Of a DNA stretch of 64,000 bases, positions 23,410-35,060 are shown in pieces. Made by a program: the position numbers and the translations under genes. Each line of letters opens with the position of its first letter. Position 1 is the stretch's first letter. Location: assembly GCA_014843695.1 (NCBI GenBank), contig CM026403.1, forward strand, positions 1,430,460 to 1,494,459. The letters run 5' to 3'. This DNA is from Archivesica marissinica (Eukaryota; Mollusca; Bivalvia; Venerida; Vesicomyidae). Below the pieces are notes generated by a model. That model was not told the origin of the DNA and ran no database searches. It was given only the letters and a program-made list of their open reading frames with translations.

Positions 23410-24060
23410 TATCTATGACCATTGGGTGGGTAAATGGGCTAACCCATCAAATTGGTGCATTTAAATTTACTTGAAATAAATAACACATACAGAGTTGCTA
23501 TCAGCTTAGACTCCACTGCTTACCTCGAAAATGATATAAAGAAAAAGATATGTCATCAAAGCTTTTCAGACTATTTTGTATGAGTATTCTTTGAAACCAA
23601 CCCACTTCAAGTATGCATGGGTAAATGGGCTTATTTGTGCGGCTAACCCATGGCATTGGAGCATTCTATTTGAAATACATAACACATACAGGGTTGCCAT
23701 CATTTTAGACTCCACCACTTACCTCGACCAATTATATAAAGACATTGGTATGCCATCAAAGCTTTTCAGAATAGTTTGTATCAGTGTTAGTTTATACAAA
23801 TTTATTTTAGCTCGATTGCGAAACAAGTTCTTAAAACTTATATTAATCACTCTCGAGACCTCCTTCCTGATGGAATCCATCGCCACGAGGGAGAGAGAAG
23901 AGGCAACGTGGACTTTAAATGCCTCGCCTAAGGGCACAATCGTAACGGCTCCAGCGGGGCCCGACCTCCGGACATTTCGCACCTGAAGCGAACGCACAGC
24001 CACTGCGCTATCACGACTTCAGTGTTCTTTGAAACCAACCCACATCATGTATGCATTAGT
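23410..24060. repeat. Direct duplication of about 180 bp, second copy split by a SINE
   Basis: 23410-23618 and 23615-23788 plus 24019-24060 are diverged direct copies (GGGTAAATGGGCT, ACATACAGAGTTGC/ACATACAGGGTTGC, ATCAAAGCTTTTCAGA, TTCTTTGAAACCAACCCAC). The SINE-D at 23789-24018 interrupts only the second copy. Confidence 0.85.
23789..24018 (-). mobile_element. SINE-D, full-length, with 8-bp target duplication
   Basis: Flanked by TCAGTGTT at 23781-23788 and 24019-24026. The paralogous empty site is at about 23570-23590, so the insertion is younger than the duplication. Confidence 0.93.
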
Positions 24061-24975
24061 GATTGCACGTGTTCTACATTATGTCACGGAGAGATGTTCA
24101 AGTGATATAAAGTAGTAAACTGGATAGCGGCATTCAGTACGACAGCCAATTGGCAGGTCCTATAATCGAAAGCCATAGACAAACATCAATCAACACACAT
24201 GTAACACAAATCAGTATCGCAATTTGGCGACACAAGAACAAAAGATAAAATAAATACATTTCATTGTCAGATAATTCACAGCTGGAATGTCAATTCAATT
24301 ATCTGTTCCCTCTAGTATTACAATGGCAGCATGATGTATAAGTTATACATATAATTATACACATGATACAACAGTTACTAGCATTTGGATATTAGTTCTA
24401 GTGCATACATACTCAGGCAAAAAGTGAAAGCTTTCTTTAGGGCATGTGTTCTACATAGGTAGTGACGAAAATATGTACACGTTAGGTCATATATAATAGT
24501 TTTGTTTCAAAAACGGAGGTCTACTTCTCAGAAAATGAGCACATTCAAACAGATAATCGCCACTCATAATATTACATAAATAACAGGTTTTCATATTTAA
24601 TTCTGTTTTGTTCTAGCTTCCAATTTCAACTAGCATTTTATGGTTTCTTATTTATAAATGTACTCACCTAATGTAACCATTTGAAATGAGTTTTTATTAG
24701 ATACTATTAGATACTGACATTTAGGGAAACTTACTAATAAGTGATATTCCGATTCAATGCAATTGCATGACCACAGTTAACACAAATGCTGTATACTCTG
24801 TTTTAAACAATCAATAGTTTTTACATTTTCTTGAATACCAATAAGTTAAACACAAATCTGTCAATTTTTGTTTTACAGCTGCTTCCAACCATTTATAATT
24901 TACAAAATGTCCAACTATGCTTGGACAAATGATGACATGGTATTCAATTGGGAAAATAATACATACTGTTGCTTT
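24061..24975. other. Non-coding spacer
   Basis: Holds the dispersed repeat copy at 24435-24500; otherwise nothing recognised. Confidence 0.45.
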
Positions 24976-24977
24976 AT

Positions 24978-25386
24978 CTTATCAGTTTCGCCCACTAATC
25001 GGATTCGGCAATAATGAATCTTGTCAGTTTCGCCCACTAATCGGATTCGGCAATAGTTAATCTTGTCAGTTTCGCCCACTAATCGGATTCGGCAATAGTT
25101 AATCTTGTCAGTTTCGCCCACTAATCGGATTCGGCAATAGTTAATCTTGTCAGTTTCGCCCACTTATCGGATTCGGCAATAGTTAATTTTGTCAGTTTCG
25201 CCCACTTATCGGATTCGGCAATAGTTAATCTTATCAGTTTCGCCCACTTATCGGATTCGGCAATAGTTAATCTTGTCAGTTTCGCCCACTTATCGGATTC
25301 GGCAATAGTTAATTTTGTCAGTTTCGCCCACTTATCGGATTCGGCAATAGTTAATCTTGTCAGTTTCGCCCACTTATCGGATTCTT
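24978..25386. repeat. 42-bp array, about 10 copies
   Basis: Unit CAGTTTCGCCCACTAATCGG plus ATTCGGCAATAGTTAATCTTGT. Early units have ACTAATCGG and later ones ACTTATCGG, a sharp variant switch around 25155. Confidence 0.95.
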
Positions 25387-26880
25387 CACAGTTATTTAAC
25401 TTTAATGCGAAATGCTGCTACGCTAATGAATACGATTTACAAAATGGATGCATGCTTAGCTGGTACTATGTAACAAGATAGTACGTAAGGAGGATACAGC
25501 GATAGGCTGCATTTATTGAACTTGTATAGGGAGATAATTGTGTTTCTATTTTTGGACATGGACAAACAATTGAAGAACTGGATATGACTAGAGTAACAAT
25601 ATATACAGAACGTGGATAGTTTCCTTTTGAGTTAGGTTGTCACCGTTGTAGCTACACTTGGGTGTGATATGCTTTGCATTCTCGGAAATGGAATAATAGT
25701 TTAGTTAGCCGGGTGATTCGTTAAGCAATTGTCAGTAGCATGTGAGACGATGCTACGTTCTGTGCGTGTGCGCAAACTAATTCAGTAGGTATCCGTTATA
25801 CGGGCATTTGAATTATATATATGTAGCGAAATTGGTATTTGATGTATTTCGCATGGCTTGATTGAAATCTGATCCTCGCGATTCCGTCAAGTACTTAGCA
25901 GTCCTATTTATTCCTATGGATTACTCCTTCAATGGAGTGCTCCTTCCATGGACTGCTCCTTCTGTGGATTGCTCCTTCCATGGATGGCTCCTTCCAAGAG
26001 ATCCTTCCATTGTCTATGTTCATACCCGTTTTCTTTGGTATCATGTGTTCATGATTTACATGCATATTAGTTCAGAATGAGCATACCTACCATATATATA
26101 CTCTCGCATTGCATTATTTGGGGTAGAGTTTGTGTAGCAGTAAGTGTGTTGGGGGAATAAATTGATAAGTAACAGAATCGTGTTGTATTCAAAAGAGAAA
26201 CGGCTAGCACTCGTTACATATACATATTATGTAGGTATGTACATGTGCGTGTATGAATATATATATATGTATTATCTCTTTCAGGTTGCAGATCGTTGCA
26301 CTATATTATACAATTATTTGAATTCATGTGTAACCACTATGTAGTTTAATTCGATATTATGCTTTCAAAATGTGCATGTACTGAATGTTGAATTTGTGAT
26401 TGAACTATACACCATTGACCAAGTATTGTAATGCCAATGTTATAATGAACTCATGAGCATTTGCTTTTTGTTCAGAATAAACTATCTATCTATCTATCTA
26501 CATAAATAGAGATTTCCAAATCACATGGTAATCTTGGATGGAGCATCGTTACAAAGTATAAACGCATGCAAGACCAGTACTTGCAGTACTGTGAACAGTA
26601 TTCTGCCAACATGTGGAACATGAAGACAGTTTGCAACACCTATATCTAGTCCAGTCCCGGACGGAAAATAACGTGAGCTAAACAATTAACGATTATATTG
26701 AATAATGGAGCAATAGTCAATTATGAGTATGAATACAATAACCTGAAATCTTAAATGGTGTCCACATTATCTTTGCAATGTAGGTATACATCAACGTGTA
26801 TTCAGTATGCTCGGTCTAATGTTGTCGATCTTATAAAGGTATACAGTAAGTATAGCCCTTTGTTTGTTATGTTTCGGTTT
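25387..26880. other. Non-coding spacer with small repeats
   Basis: 25920-26005 has an irregular GGA(T/C)TGCTCCTTCCATGG repeat. An (ATCT)n run at about 26488-26505 follows TTCAGAATAAACT and may be a LINE 3' end. No gene recognised. Confidence 0.45.
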
Positions 26881-27090
26881 CAAGTCACATCAACAGCTAA
26901 ATCATACGGTGACTTTACAGCTGTTATTGTTGGAGGAAGACCCGACCTTCCACCCAATTGAATAGCGTCCACCCTTGTAATAATTCGACACCTACAGTGG
27001 ACGATGGGGCAAGTGATTCGAACTCGGTCACTGATCTTAATACTACACATGCAGCAGTCACCGCTAAGTGTTATAAGGATTTTCAATTAC
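26881..27090 (-). mobile_element. Possible tRNA-like SINE of another type
   Basis: On the minus strand TAGCGGTGACTGCTGCATG is followed 30 bp later by a B-box-like GAGTTCGAATC and then a non-repeat body. Only one copy is present here, so family status is uncertain. Confidence 0.3.
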
Positions 27091-27106
27091 AAATTATAAA
27101 CGTATC

Positions 27107-27272
27107 AGCCTGGTACCAGGAAGTATGAATGCCGTGTCTGTTTACTAGATACTAGTAGGCGGCCTGGTACCAGGAAGTGTAAAGGCATCGTTTGTTTACT
27201 AGATACTAGTAGACGGCCTGGTACCAGGAAGTATGACGGCCGTGGTTGATTACTAGATACTAGTAGACGGCA
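27107..27272. repeat. About 54-bp tandem repeat, 3 copies, with palindromes
   Basis: Units open GCCTGGTACCAGGAAGT and close TTTACTAGATACTAGTAG. Each holds a CCTGGTACCAGG 12-bp perfect palindrome and a CTAGATACTAG near-palindrome. Confidence 0.92.
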
Positions 27273-27414
27273 CATGGGCTCTCGTATATAACTATGCAGT
27301 CATCAAATTGGAAATTGCGAGAGACAATCGTCATCGATCATTGAACACATACATAACACGAGACCCCTCATCAGTGTACAATTAGTTATTTAGAATTGCG
27401 TGGTACTGTTAACA

Positions 27415-28020
27415 TAGTCGTGGCTTTCTAGTGGAAGCCTGCTAAGCTGTTCATGTAGAGATATATCTCACAACGTGACATCAACTGACAATGACACCGA
27501 CACATAGTCGTGGCTTTCTAGTGGCAGCCTGTTAAGCTGTTCATGTAGCGATATATCTCACAACGTGACATCAAATGACAATGGCACCGACACATAGTCG
27601 TGGCTTTCTAGTGGCAGCCTGCTAAGCTGTTCATGTAGAGATATATCTCACAACGTGACATCAAATGACAATGGCACCGACACATAGTCGTGGCTTTCTA
27701 GTGGCAGCCTGCTAAGCTGTTCCTGTGGAGATATTTCTCACAACGTGACATCAAATGACAATGGCACCGACACATATTCGTGGCTTTCTAGTGGAAGCCT
27801 GCTAAGCTGTTCCTGTAGAGATATATCTCACAACGTGACATCAAATGACAATGGCACCGACACATAGTCGTGGCTTTCTAGTGGCAGCCTGCTAAGCTGT
27901 TCCTGTAGAGATATATCTCACAACGTGACATCAAATGACAATGGCACTGACACATAGTCGTGGCTTTCTAGTGGCAGCCTGCTAAGCTGTTCATGTAACG
28001 ATATATCTCACAATGTGACT
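27415..28020. repeat. 90-bp tandem repeat, about 7 copies
   Basis: The marker TGGCTTTCTAGTGG recurs exactly every 90 bp at 27421, 27511, 27601, 27691, 27781, 27871 and 27961. Only a few substitutions distinguish units. Confidence 0.96.
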
Positions 28021-28393
28021 TCAAAGTTCAGGATTTCTTTCGAAGTGTGTGGTTTGTGGTGTTTCAACTTTAGCCATACGCGTCATATCGGTACATGATT
28101 ATTGCACAAAACTATATGGATTGGTTAGTGGTACCACGTTGTATGCATGCGCTACGCAGACGAGATCGTGCCAAAATAATAAATTACAACACAACTCGTG
28201 CCAGTATGCTTAAATGCATGCCTCTTGCAGACATATGATGGATTTTGCAATTAGATCATTAACATTTGAAATAATTGCAATCCAAACGATGTACCCAGTG
28301 ACATGCGTAGCTATGCTGATGTAGTCCTTCCCGTCCGATACGCACTCGAGCTATAATAAATGTATATAAACACATTACAGTACAACATATGGC
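28021..28393. other. Non-coding spacer
   Basis: Nothing recognised. Confidence 0.45.
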
Positions 28394-28405
28394 TACGTAT
28401 CTTGT

Positions 28406-28661
28406 TTTTTGTTTTTTTTACTTTATTTATTTTACAACGATTGCTAAGCAAGTTTTAACAACTTATATTAATCACTCTCGTTGGCTCGGATGAAAGCGTA
28501 TATGTGGTCATTCATGTGGGAGGAAGCCGGAGTACCCGGAGAAAACCAACCTGTCCGATCTGGCGACCATCGTACCATCTCACATACTTCCCTGTCCGAG
28601 GATCGAACCCGGGTCGCATTGGTGAGAAGCGAGCGCGCTAACCACTGCGCTAATCGGATAG
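28406..28661 (-). mobile_element. SINE-A, full-length, with 12-bp target duplication
   Basis: Reference copy for the family. On the minus strand: head ATCCGATTAGCGCAGTGGTT, anticodon-arm TTCTCACC (Glu-like, tentative), B box GGTTCGATCCTCGG, central CTCCGGGTACTCCGGCTTCC, tail GATTAATATAAGTTG then AAATAAATAAAGT. Flanked by TACGTATCTTGT at 28394-28405 and 28662-28673. The central block resembles conserved SINE core domains known from several invertebrates; which named domain it is was not verified. Confidence 0.95.
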
Positions 28662-28730
28662 TACGTATCTTGTCAGTGTGGATAAGAGAAGAAGCTGGGG
28701 GCACCTGTGGATACGGTCTTAATTACTTTG

Positions 28731-28911
28731 TACATTGATAACCCATATGATTTGTGAATAGCGCCGTATTTTTTAATTTATTAATCTAATGATCAGATCG
28801 CTTCTGTTCACACAATATAATTATTATTAAATGCATATTATTAGATGACTTATAGGCCCACGGAGCAGGTGTGTCTTCTTGTTGTTCAATATTTGCTATA
28901 TATATTTGTTA
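28731..28911. repeat. Direct duplicate, copy 1 of 2
   Basis: Matches 29265-29436 (GATTTGTGAATAGCGCC, TAATCTAATGATCAGATC, CTTCTTGTTGTT, TTTGCTATATATATTTGTT). The two copies flank the SINE-D and its 22-bp array. Confidence 0.9.
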
Positions 28912-29141
28912 GTTTATACAAATTTATTTTAGCTCGATTGCGAAACAAGTTCTTATAACTTATATTAATCACTCTCGAGACCTCATTCCTGATGGAATCC
29001 ATCGCCACGAGGGAGAGAGAAGAGGCAATGTGGAATTTAAATACCTTGCCTAAGGGCACAATCGTAACAGCTCCATTGGGGCTCGAACTCCGGACCTTTC
29101 GCACCTGGAGCGATCGCCTATCCACTGCGCTATCACGACTT
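28912..29141 (-). mobile_element. SINE-D, full-length
   Basis: Minus-strand copy between two direct duplicates. Its tRNA-head end passes straight into the 22-bp repeat at 29123-29254. Confidence 0.9.
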
Positions 29142-29254
29142 CCCCACTGCGCTATCACGACTTCCCCACTGCGCTATCACGACTTCCCCACTGCGCTATC
29201 ACGACTTCCCCACTGCGCTATCACGACTTCCCCACTGCGCTATCACGACTTCCA
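29123..29254. repeat. 22-bp array made from the SINE-D head
   Basis: Six copies of CACTGCGCTATCACGACTTC plus CC. The unit is the outermost sequence of the SINE-D tRNA head, so the repeat arose by amplification of the SINE end. Confidence 0.93.
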
Positions 29255-29264
29255 CAACTGTGTA

Positions 29265-29436
29265 CATTGATATGATTTGTGAATAGCGCCATATTTTTCA
29301 ATTTATTAATCTAATGATCAGATCACTTCTGTTCACACTATATAATTATTATTGAATGCATATTATTAGGTGACTTATAGCCCACGGGGCCGGGTGCGTC
29401 TTCTTGTTGTTTAATATTTGCTATATATATTTGTTG
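29265..29436. repeat. Direct duplicate, copy 2 of 2
   Basis: Second copy of 28731-28911, with about a dozen differences. Confidence 0.9.
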
Positions 29437-29807
29437 AAATGTGCACATGTCATTTTAATAAAAACTTACTTAATATTTACTTACTTACTTACTTACTTAC
29501 TTACATGATGCATGCAACTGACTTGTGAATATGATGCTTCCACCCAACTATGAATATGTGAATACTGTCGAAAGGGTCACATAATTGAATCATACAGGAA
29601 CCATAATCTTATATATTACATATAATTATATTCGTAAATGAAGCAGTATATATATGAGTACGTCATGTAGAAACAATAATACAATACAAAACTAGTCGTT
29701 AATTGAATTAAAACATATCATAATTATATGCTTATAGCATAACATAACTATTATAACAGTAACATACAGAACAGAACAAGTGTTTATTTACAAGAATTGT
29801 ACATAGT
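29437..29807. other. Spacer with (TTAC)n
   Basis: (ACTT)n at about 29474-29503 after TTTTAATAAAAACTTACTT. Rest unremarkable. Confidence 0.5.
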
Positions 29808-29997
29808 AGTTTTTATACAAATTTATTTTAGCTCGATTGCGGAACAAATTCTTACAACTTATATTGATCACTCTCGAGACCTCATTCCTGGTGGAATCCA
29901 TCGCCACGAGGGAGAGAGAAGAGGCAACGTGGAAATACATTAAAAGGCTCGAACTCCGGACCTTTCGCACATGAAGCGAACGCTCATCCACTGTACA
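29808..29997 (-). mobile_element. SINE-D with internal deletion
   Basis: Tail, GGAATCCATCGCCACGAGG and head parts are present; the GCCTTGCCTAAGGGCACAAT to TCCAGCGGG middle is deleted and the head is shortened. Confidence 0.85.
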
Positions 29998-30179
29998 TAG
30001 TACATCGTCGAAAGGCACAATATATTAAACATAATTACTGGTCATGTGATATATCATATAATAATTAACAATATCATAATTTCAATGAGTTTAACTAGAA
30101 CGTTTCTATCAGTATATTACTGATTACAAATTACGGTAAAGAGGATGAACATTCAGCAATGCGTTTCTTCAAGATAATG

Positions 30180-30880
30180 CTTCTTTGACATAGCTGGACA
30201 AGTTACATAACACATTCTTATCAGTTGATTTTAGCAAATCTACAAACTTGTACATAGATGGCTTAGAAAGGTAATATTTATGTATGTAGTTTTGGCATAC
30301 ATCACTAAAGCATGAATATATACATATAAATGATATTCGTCTTCTATGTCTAATTTGTTACAGCAGTTACAGTATAGTTGATCTATCGGTGTTCTATTTG
30401 TTGCATAACGGCAAGTTTGAATTATTAAACGATGTACTGATAATCTCAACCTACTGATGATAAACAATCTAATGTGCCGTGGCAGAACGTCTAGATAACT
30501 ATCATAACATAGTTTAGTTTTTAAACAATCTATACTAAACCAGGACTGGACTTCTATCTAAATTCCCAAACCATTCCTGGGTAAATGTATCAATGATATG
30601 ATCTTTGAATATATAGCTAATTGCCTTCATATCAGTAACGCTATTATTACAAAGCAAATTAGGAACTCCATAGTTGTTCAGCAAAGAGCTTTCATTAAAT
30701 ACCCAGTTGTTACGACCTATAATGCAATCATACAGTCCTTGTTGGTGCAATGTTCTGATTAGTATATTGCCTGACTTTTTAATATTTAGCCAATATTTTA
30801 TTATTTTAACATAGCGTGAAATAAGCAAAGTATAACGACCGAGTTCGTCATATACTCCGGCTGTGCATGTATATAATATA
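30180..30880 (-). pseudogene. Decayed LINE ORF2 C-terminal region
   Basis: Two minus-strand frames lie in the right order for the region downstream of the RT in a non-LTR element: ELGRYTLLISRYVKIIKYW, NWVFNESSLLNNYGVPN and FKDHIIDTFTQEWFGNLDRS (30545-30850), then after a stop and a frameshift YDSYLDVLPRHIRLFIISRL and a cysteine cluster with IEDEYH (30240-30510). The NCCNK..IEDEYH pattern is the zinc-knuckle-like end of such ORFs. Broken by stops; the upstream end abuts the 42-bp array. Confidence 0.75.
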
Positions 30881-30884
30881 ACAT

Positions 30885-31212
30885 ATATAGCATATGCAGA
30901 TGACCATACAGGAACATACATATACATATAAAATGTTAGCAGCAGATGACCATACAGGAACATACATATACATATAACATGTTAGCAGCAGATGACCATA
31001 CAGGAACATGTACAGATAACATGTGAACTGCAGATTACCATACAGGAACAAGTACAGATAACATGTGAACTGCAGATTACCATACAGGGACAAGTACAGA
31101 TAGCATGTAAGCTGCAGATGACAATCCAGGAACATGTACAGATAACATGTGAACTGCAGATGACCATACAGGAACAAGTACAGATAACATGTGAACTGCA
31201 GATGACAATACA
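30885..31212. repeat. 42-bp array, left block, about 8 copies
   Basis: Unit GACCATACAGGAACAAGTAC plus AGATAACATGTGAACTGCAGAT. Same unit as 32232-34072. The first units are variant (ATACATATACATATAA). Confidence 0.95.
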
Positions 31213-31985
31213 TCTTAGTCAAAAATCTACAGAAATACTAGTCCATGGCCTCATTCACTCCACTTAGATTTCTGTAATGGACTATTTACAAACATTCCTA
31301 CTTACCAAATGAAACAATTAGAACGTGTCCAAAATCACGCAGCAAGAGTTGTAACCGGTGCTCGTTTTGACCAACCAAGCAATGAGATCCTAAAAACATT
31401 GCACTGGCTTCCTGTTCGTGCCCGCATCATGTACAATGTGATTGTTACTGTGTTCCGGGCGTTAAATGGTACAGCGCCTGTGTATATCCAAGGACTGTTC
31501 CAACTTGCCATTCAGACCGAATATAGGCACAAACTACGATCATCAACATCTAGTGAAACCAAACTGTATGAACCACCACCAACACGAATAAAACTGGCGG
31601 ACAAATCTATCGTTACCGTAGGACCGAAATGGTGGAACTCGCTCCCATACTATCTCAGGGATGTGAAAAAGGAATCAGAATTCAAATCAAAACTAAAAAC
31701 ATACTTGTTTCGACGGTTCTTGAACTAGAGTGTATGTATGACTGTCGTTGATTCTGAATTCTACAGTGACTTGCTAGGAAATAAATTGATGTGTTTTTAA
31801 ATATGATCATATATGTCTCACATTTGCCTTGTTGTAAATACTCATTTTACACTCTATTTTTATGCATTGATACATAGTAATGTAAAGTTTGGATTGTACA
31901 GCGCAACCGAATATTTTATATATTTTTTCGCATTATAAAATGCTTTGTATTTGTATTTGTATTAACAATATATCCGAATTGATAT
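31213..31985 (+). pseudogene. 5'-truncated LINE (L2/CR1-like) with ORF2 C-terminus and 3' end
   Basis: 31309-31728 encodes 139 residues from MKQLERVQNHAARVVTGARF through LHWLPVRARIMYNV and GPKWWNSLPYYLR to a stop, the typical C-terminal part of L2/CR1-type ORF2 after the RT palm. The preceding residues (LVHGLIHST, then LDFCNGLFTNIP) are in a different frame because one T is missing near 31265, so this copy was already dead or has since decayed. The 3' UTR continues to GCTTTGTATTTGTATTTGTA at about 31965. It interrupts or borders two blocks of one 42-bp array. Confidence 0.88.
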
Positions 31986-32231
31986 ATTGAGTGACAGTTA
32001 TACCAAACATGTTTACTGGAACATATGTAGCTTGACATTTTATGGAAAACATGTCCAAGCTTGCTTCTCTATAAAAGATCAGATACATTTAGATTACAGG
32101 GAGACGAACTGGGATGATTGAAAGCGCCTTATGGTGCTTATGCACATCGTAACAATTTATTTTAATGATCAATAAATACTTGTGTTATAACTTGGATTTG
32201 TTGGAACTTATGCTATGCGATTACGGTACAC
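31986..32231. other. Spacer between LINE and second array block
   Basis: Non-repeat sequence; nothing recognised. Confidence 0.45.
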
Positions 32232-34072
32232 GGGATGAGCATACAGGGACAAGTACAGATAACATGTGAAATGCAGATGACAATACAGGGACAAGTACAT
32301 ATAACATGTGAACTGCAGATGACCATACAGGGACAAGTACAGATAACATGTGAGCTGCAGGTGACCATACAGGAACATATACATATAACATGTGAACTGC
32401 AGGTGACCATACAGGGACAAGTACAGAGAACATGTGAACTGCAGATGACCAAACAGGGACACGTACAGATATCATGTGAACTGCAGGTGACCATACAGGG
32501 ACACGTACAGATAACATGTGAACTGCAGGTGACCATACAGGGACACGTACAGATAACATGTGAACTGCAGATGACCATACAGGAACAAGTACAGATAACA
32601 TGTGAGATGCAGATGACCATACATGGACAAGTACAGATAAGATGTGAAATGCAGATGACCATACAGGGACACGTACAGATAACATGTGAAATGCAGATGA
32701 CAATACAGGGACACGTACAGATAATATGTGAACTGCAGATGACCATACAGGAACAAGTACAGATAACATGTGAGATGCAGATGACCATACAGGGACAAGT
32801 ACAGATAAGATGTGAAATGCAGATGACCATACAGGGACAAGTACAGATAACATGTGAACTGCAGATGACAATACAGGAACATGTACATATAACATGTGAA
32901 ATGCAGATGACCATACATGGACTCTTACAGATAACATGTGAAATGCAGATGACCATACAGGAATAAGTACAGATAACATGTGAGATGCAGATGACCATAC
33001 AGGGACAAGTACAGATAACATGTGAACTGCAGATGACCATACAGGAACAAGTACAGATAACATGTGAACTGCAGATGACCATACAGGAACAAGTACAGAT
33101 AGCATGTGAAATGCAGATGACCATACATGAACATGTACAGATAACATGTGAACTGCAGATGACCATACATGAACAAGTACAGATAACATGTTAACTACAG
33201 ATGACCATACAGGAACATGTACAGATAGCATGTGATATGCAGATGACCATACAGGAACAAGTACAGATAACATGTGAACTACAGATGACCATACAGGAAC
33301 ATGTACAGATAACATGTGATATGCAGATGACCATACAGGAACAAGTACAGATAACATGTGAACTACAGATGACCATACAGGAACAAGTACAGATAACATG
33401 TGAACTACAGATGACCATACAGGAACATTTACAGATAACATGTGAACTACAGATGACCATACAGGAATAAGTACAGATAACATGTGAACTACAGATGACC
33501 ATACAGGAACATTTACAGATAACATGTGAACTACAGATGATCATACAGGAACAAGTACAGATAACATGTGAACTACAGATGACCATACATGAACATATAC
33601 ATATAACATGTGAACTGCAGATGACCATACAGGAACATATACAGATAACATGTGAACTACAGATGACCATACAGGAACATTTACAGATAACATGTGAACT
33701 GCAGATGACCATACAGGAACAAGTTCAGATAACATGTGAACTACAGATGACCATACAGGAACATGTACAGATAACATGTGATATGCAGATGACCATACAG
33801 GAACAAGTACAGATAACATGTGAACTACAGATGACCATACAGGAACATTTACAGATAACATGTGAACTACAGATGACCATACAGGAATAAGTACAGATAA
33901 CATGTGAACTACAGATGACCATACAGGAACAAGTACAGATAACATGTGAACTACAGATGACCATACAGGAACAAGTACAGATAACATGTGAACTACAGAT
34001 GACCATACAGGAACAAGTACAGATAGCATGTGAACTAAGATGACCATACAGGAACATATACATATAACATAT
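32232..34072. repeat. 42-bp array, right block, about 44 copies
   Basis: Same unit as 30885-31212. Left part is rich in GGGACA(A/C)GTAC units and right part in GGAACA units with AACTACAG. Since 42 is a multiple of 3 and the unit lacks stops, it is open in several frames on both strands; these are not genes. Confidence 0.96.
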
Positions 34073-34536
34073 GTGGTAATAAATACCCAGTCAGTAAGAA
34101 AGAAGTGTGTGTCTACTAACGAGTTCGGAAACGGTGGTGAATAATGTTTAAATGCTTATAATGGCATCTCATTACTAGAGCTACGTCAGAAACTTAAGAC
34201 GAAACGAACAGATTGGTGCAGACTGGTTCGATTAATTTCACACTGAGGGTACACACAGAAAAGGTAGGACGTTGGTATTGTTAGGTAGGAATTGTTCAAG
34301 GAATAACCTGATATGAATTTTCAAATACATCAAGGAAAACGTTCAATAACTATTTTGTTGCAATGATTGCAGTTCATTGTTCAGGTGTAAAACACCTGTC
34401 ATATAACACAAACAATTAACATCAATCCACACACCATTATACAATACATGTACATACGTTACACCTTCATAGATACCATGAAGAAAGTAATGTAATCGTG
34501 CGTGCGTGCGTGTGTGTTTGCGTGTTGTTGTTTTTT
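34073..34536. other. Non-coding spacer
   Basis: A (GTGC)/(GTGT) purine-pyrimidine run at about 34498-34525. No gene recognised. Confidence 0.45.
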
Positions 34537-34610
34537 TCGTTTATCGTCGCTAACGGTTGCCCAATATGAGCCTCCTGAAGAGATTATGCTGGCATTGGAA
34601 TGGAGGATTG
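34537..34610 (-). mobile_element. SINE-B 3' fragment
   Basis: TTTATCGTCGCTAACGGTTG and CCTGAAGAG match the minus-strand 3' end of SINE-B; the rest is lost or scrambled. Confidence 0.7.
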
Positions 34611-34792
34611 GTGTGAATGTTAGATCCAACTCGGATACAATCTTGTTATCCGAAGAAGGTTACACCGTGCATCATGAACGACATCTCTTCCCCAGCCGTA
34701 CAGCGATTTGACAAGGACCATCTACGCTGGCTTTAGTGTAATAAGTAATAGGAAATGTGACAACTCCCTGCTGTTCCAAAATGCAATAATGT

Positions 34793-35060
34793 GTGTATGT
34801 GTTTTACGTTTGTTTATCGTCGCTACCGGTTGCCCATATGAGCGACGCCTTCTGAAGATATTAGTCATTTTAGAATGTTGGAGGATAGTGCAATGATACA
34901 GACAGAGACTCATTCCAGAGTCAGGTTCCTATACGTAAAGCACCGACCCGAGACCTCCTATCTAAGAGACTGTTAATTTTATTAGGGTCAGACGAGGGAT
35001 CGAACCTGCGATCCCTGGATTACAAGTCCAGCGTGTTAACCACTGGATTACAGATCCGTT
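34793..35060 (-). mobile_element. SINE-B, full-length with small deletions
   Basis: Minus-strand copy with complete head (TTAACACGCTGGACTTGTAA on minus) and B box; a few body deletions around 34925-34965. Confidence 0.9.

Noticed and set aside
28481..28738. Frames over SINE-A and SINE-D copies such as MARMKA... or MESIATRER...
   Set aside because: They recur at every SINE copy and are SINE sequence, not genes.
32213..34063. Long frames on both strands up to 434 codons
   Set aside because: 42-bp array open in several frames on both strands; no coding bias.
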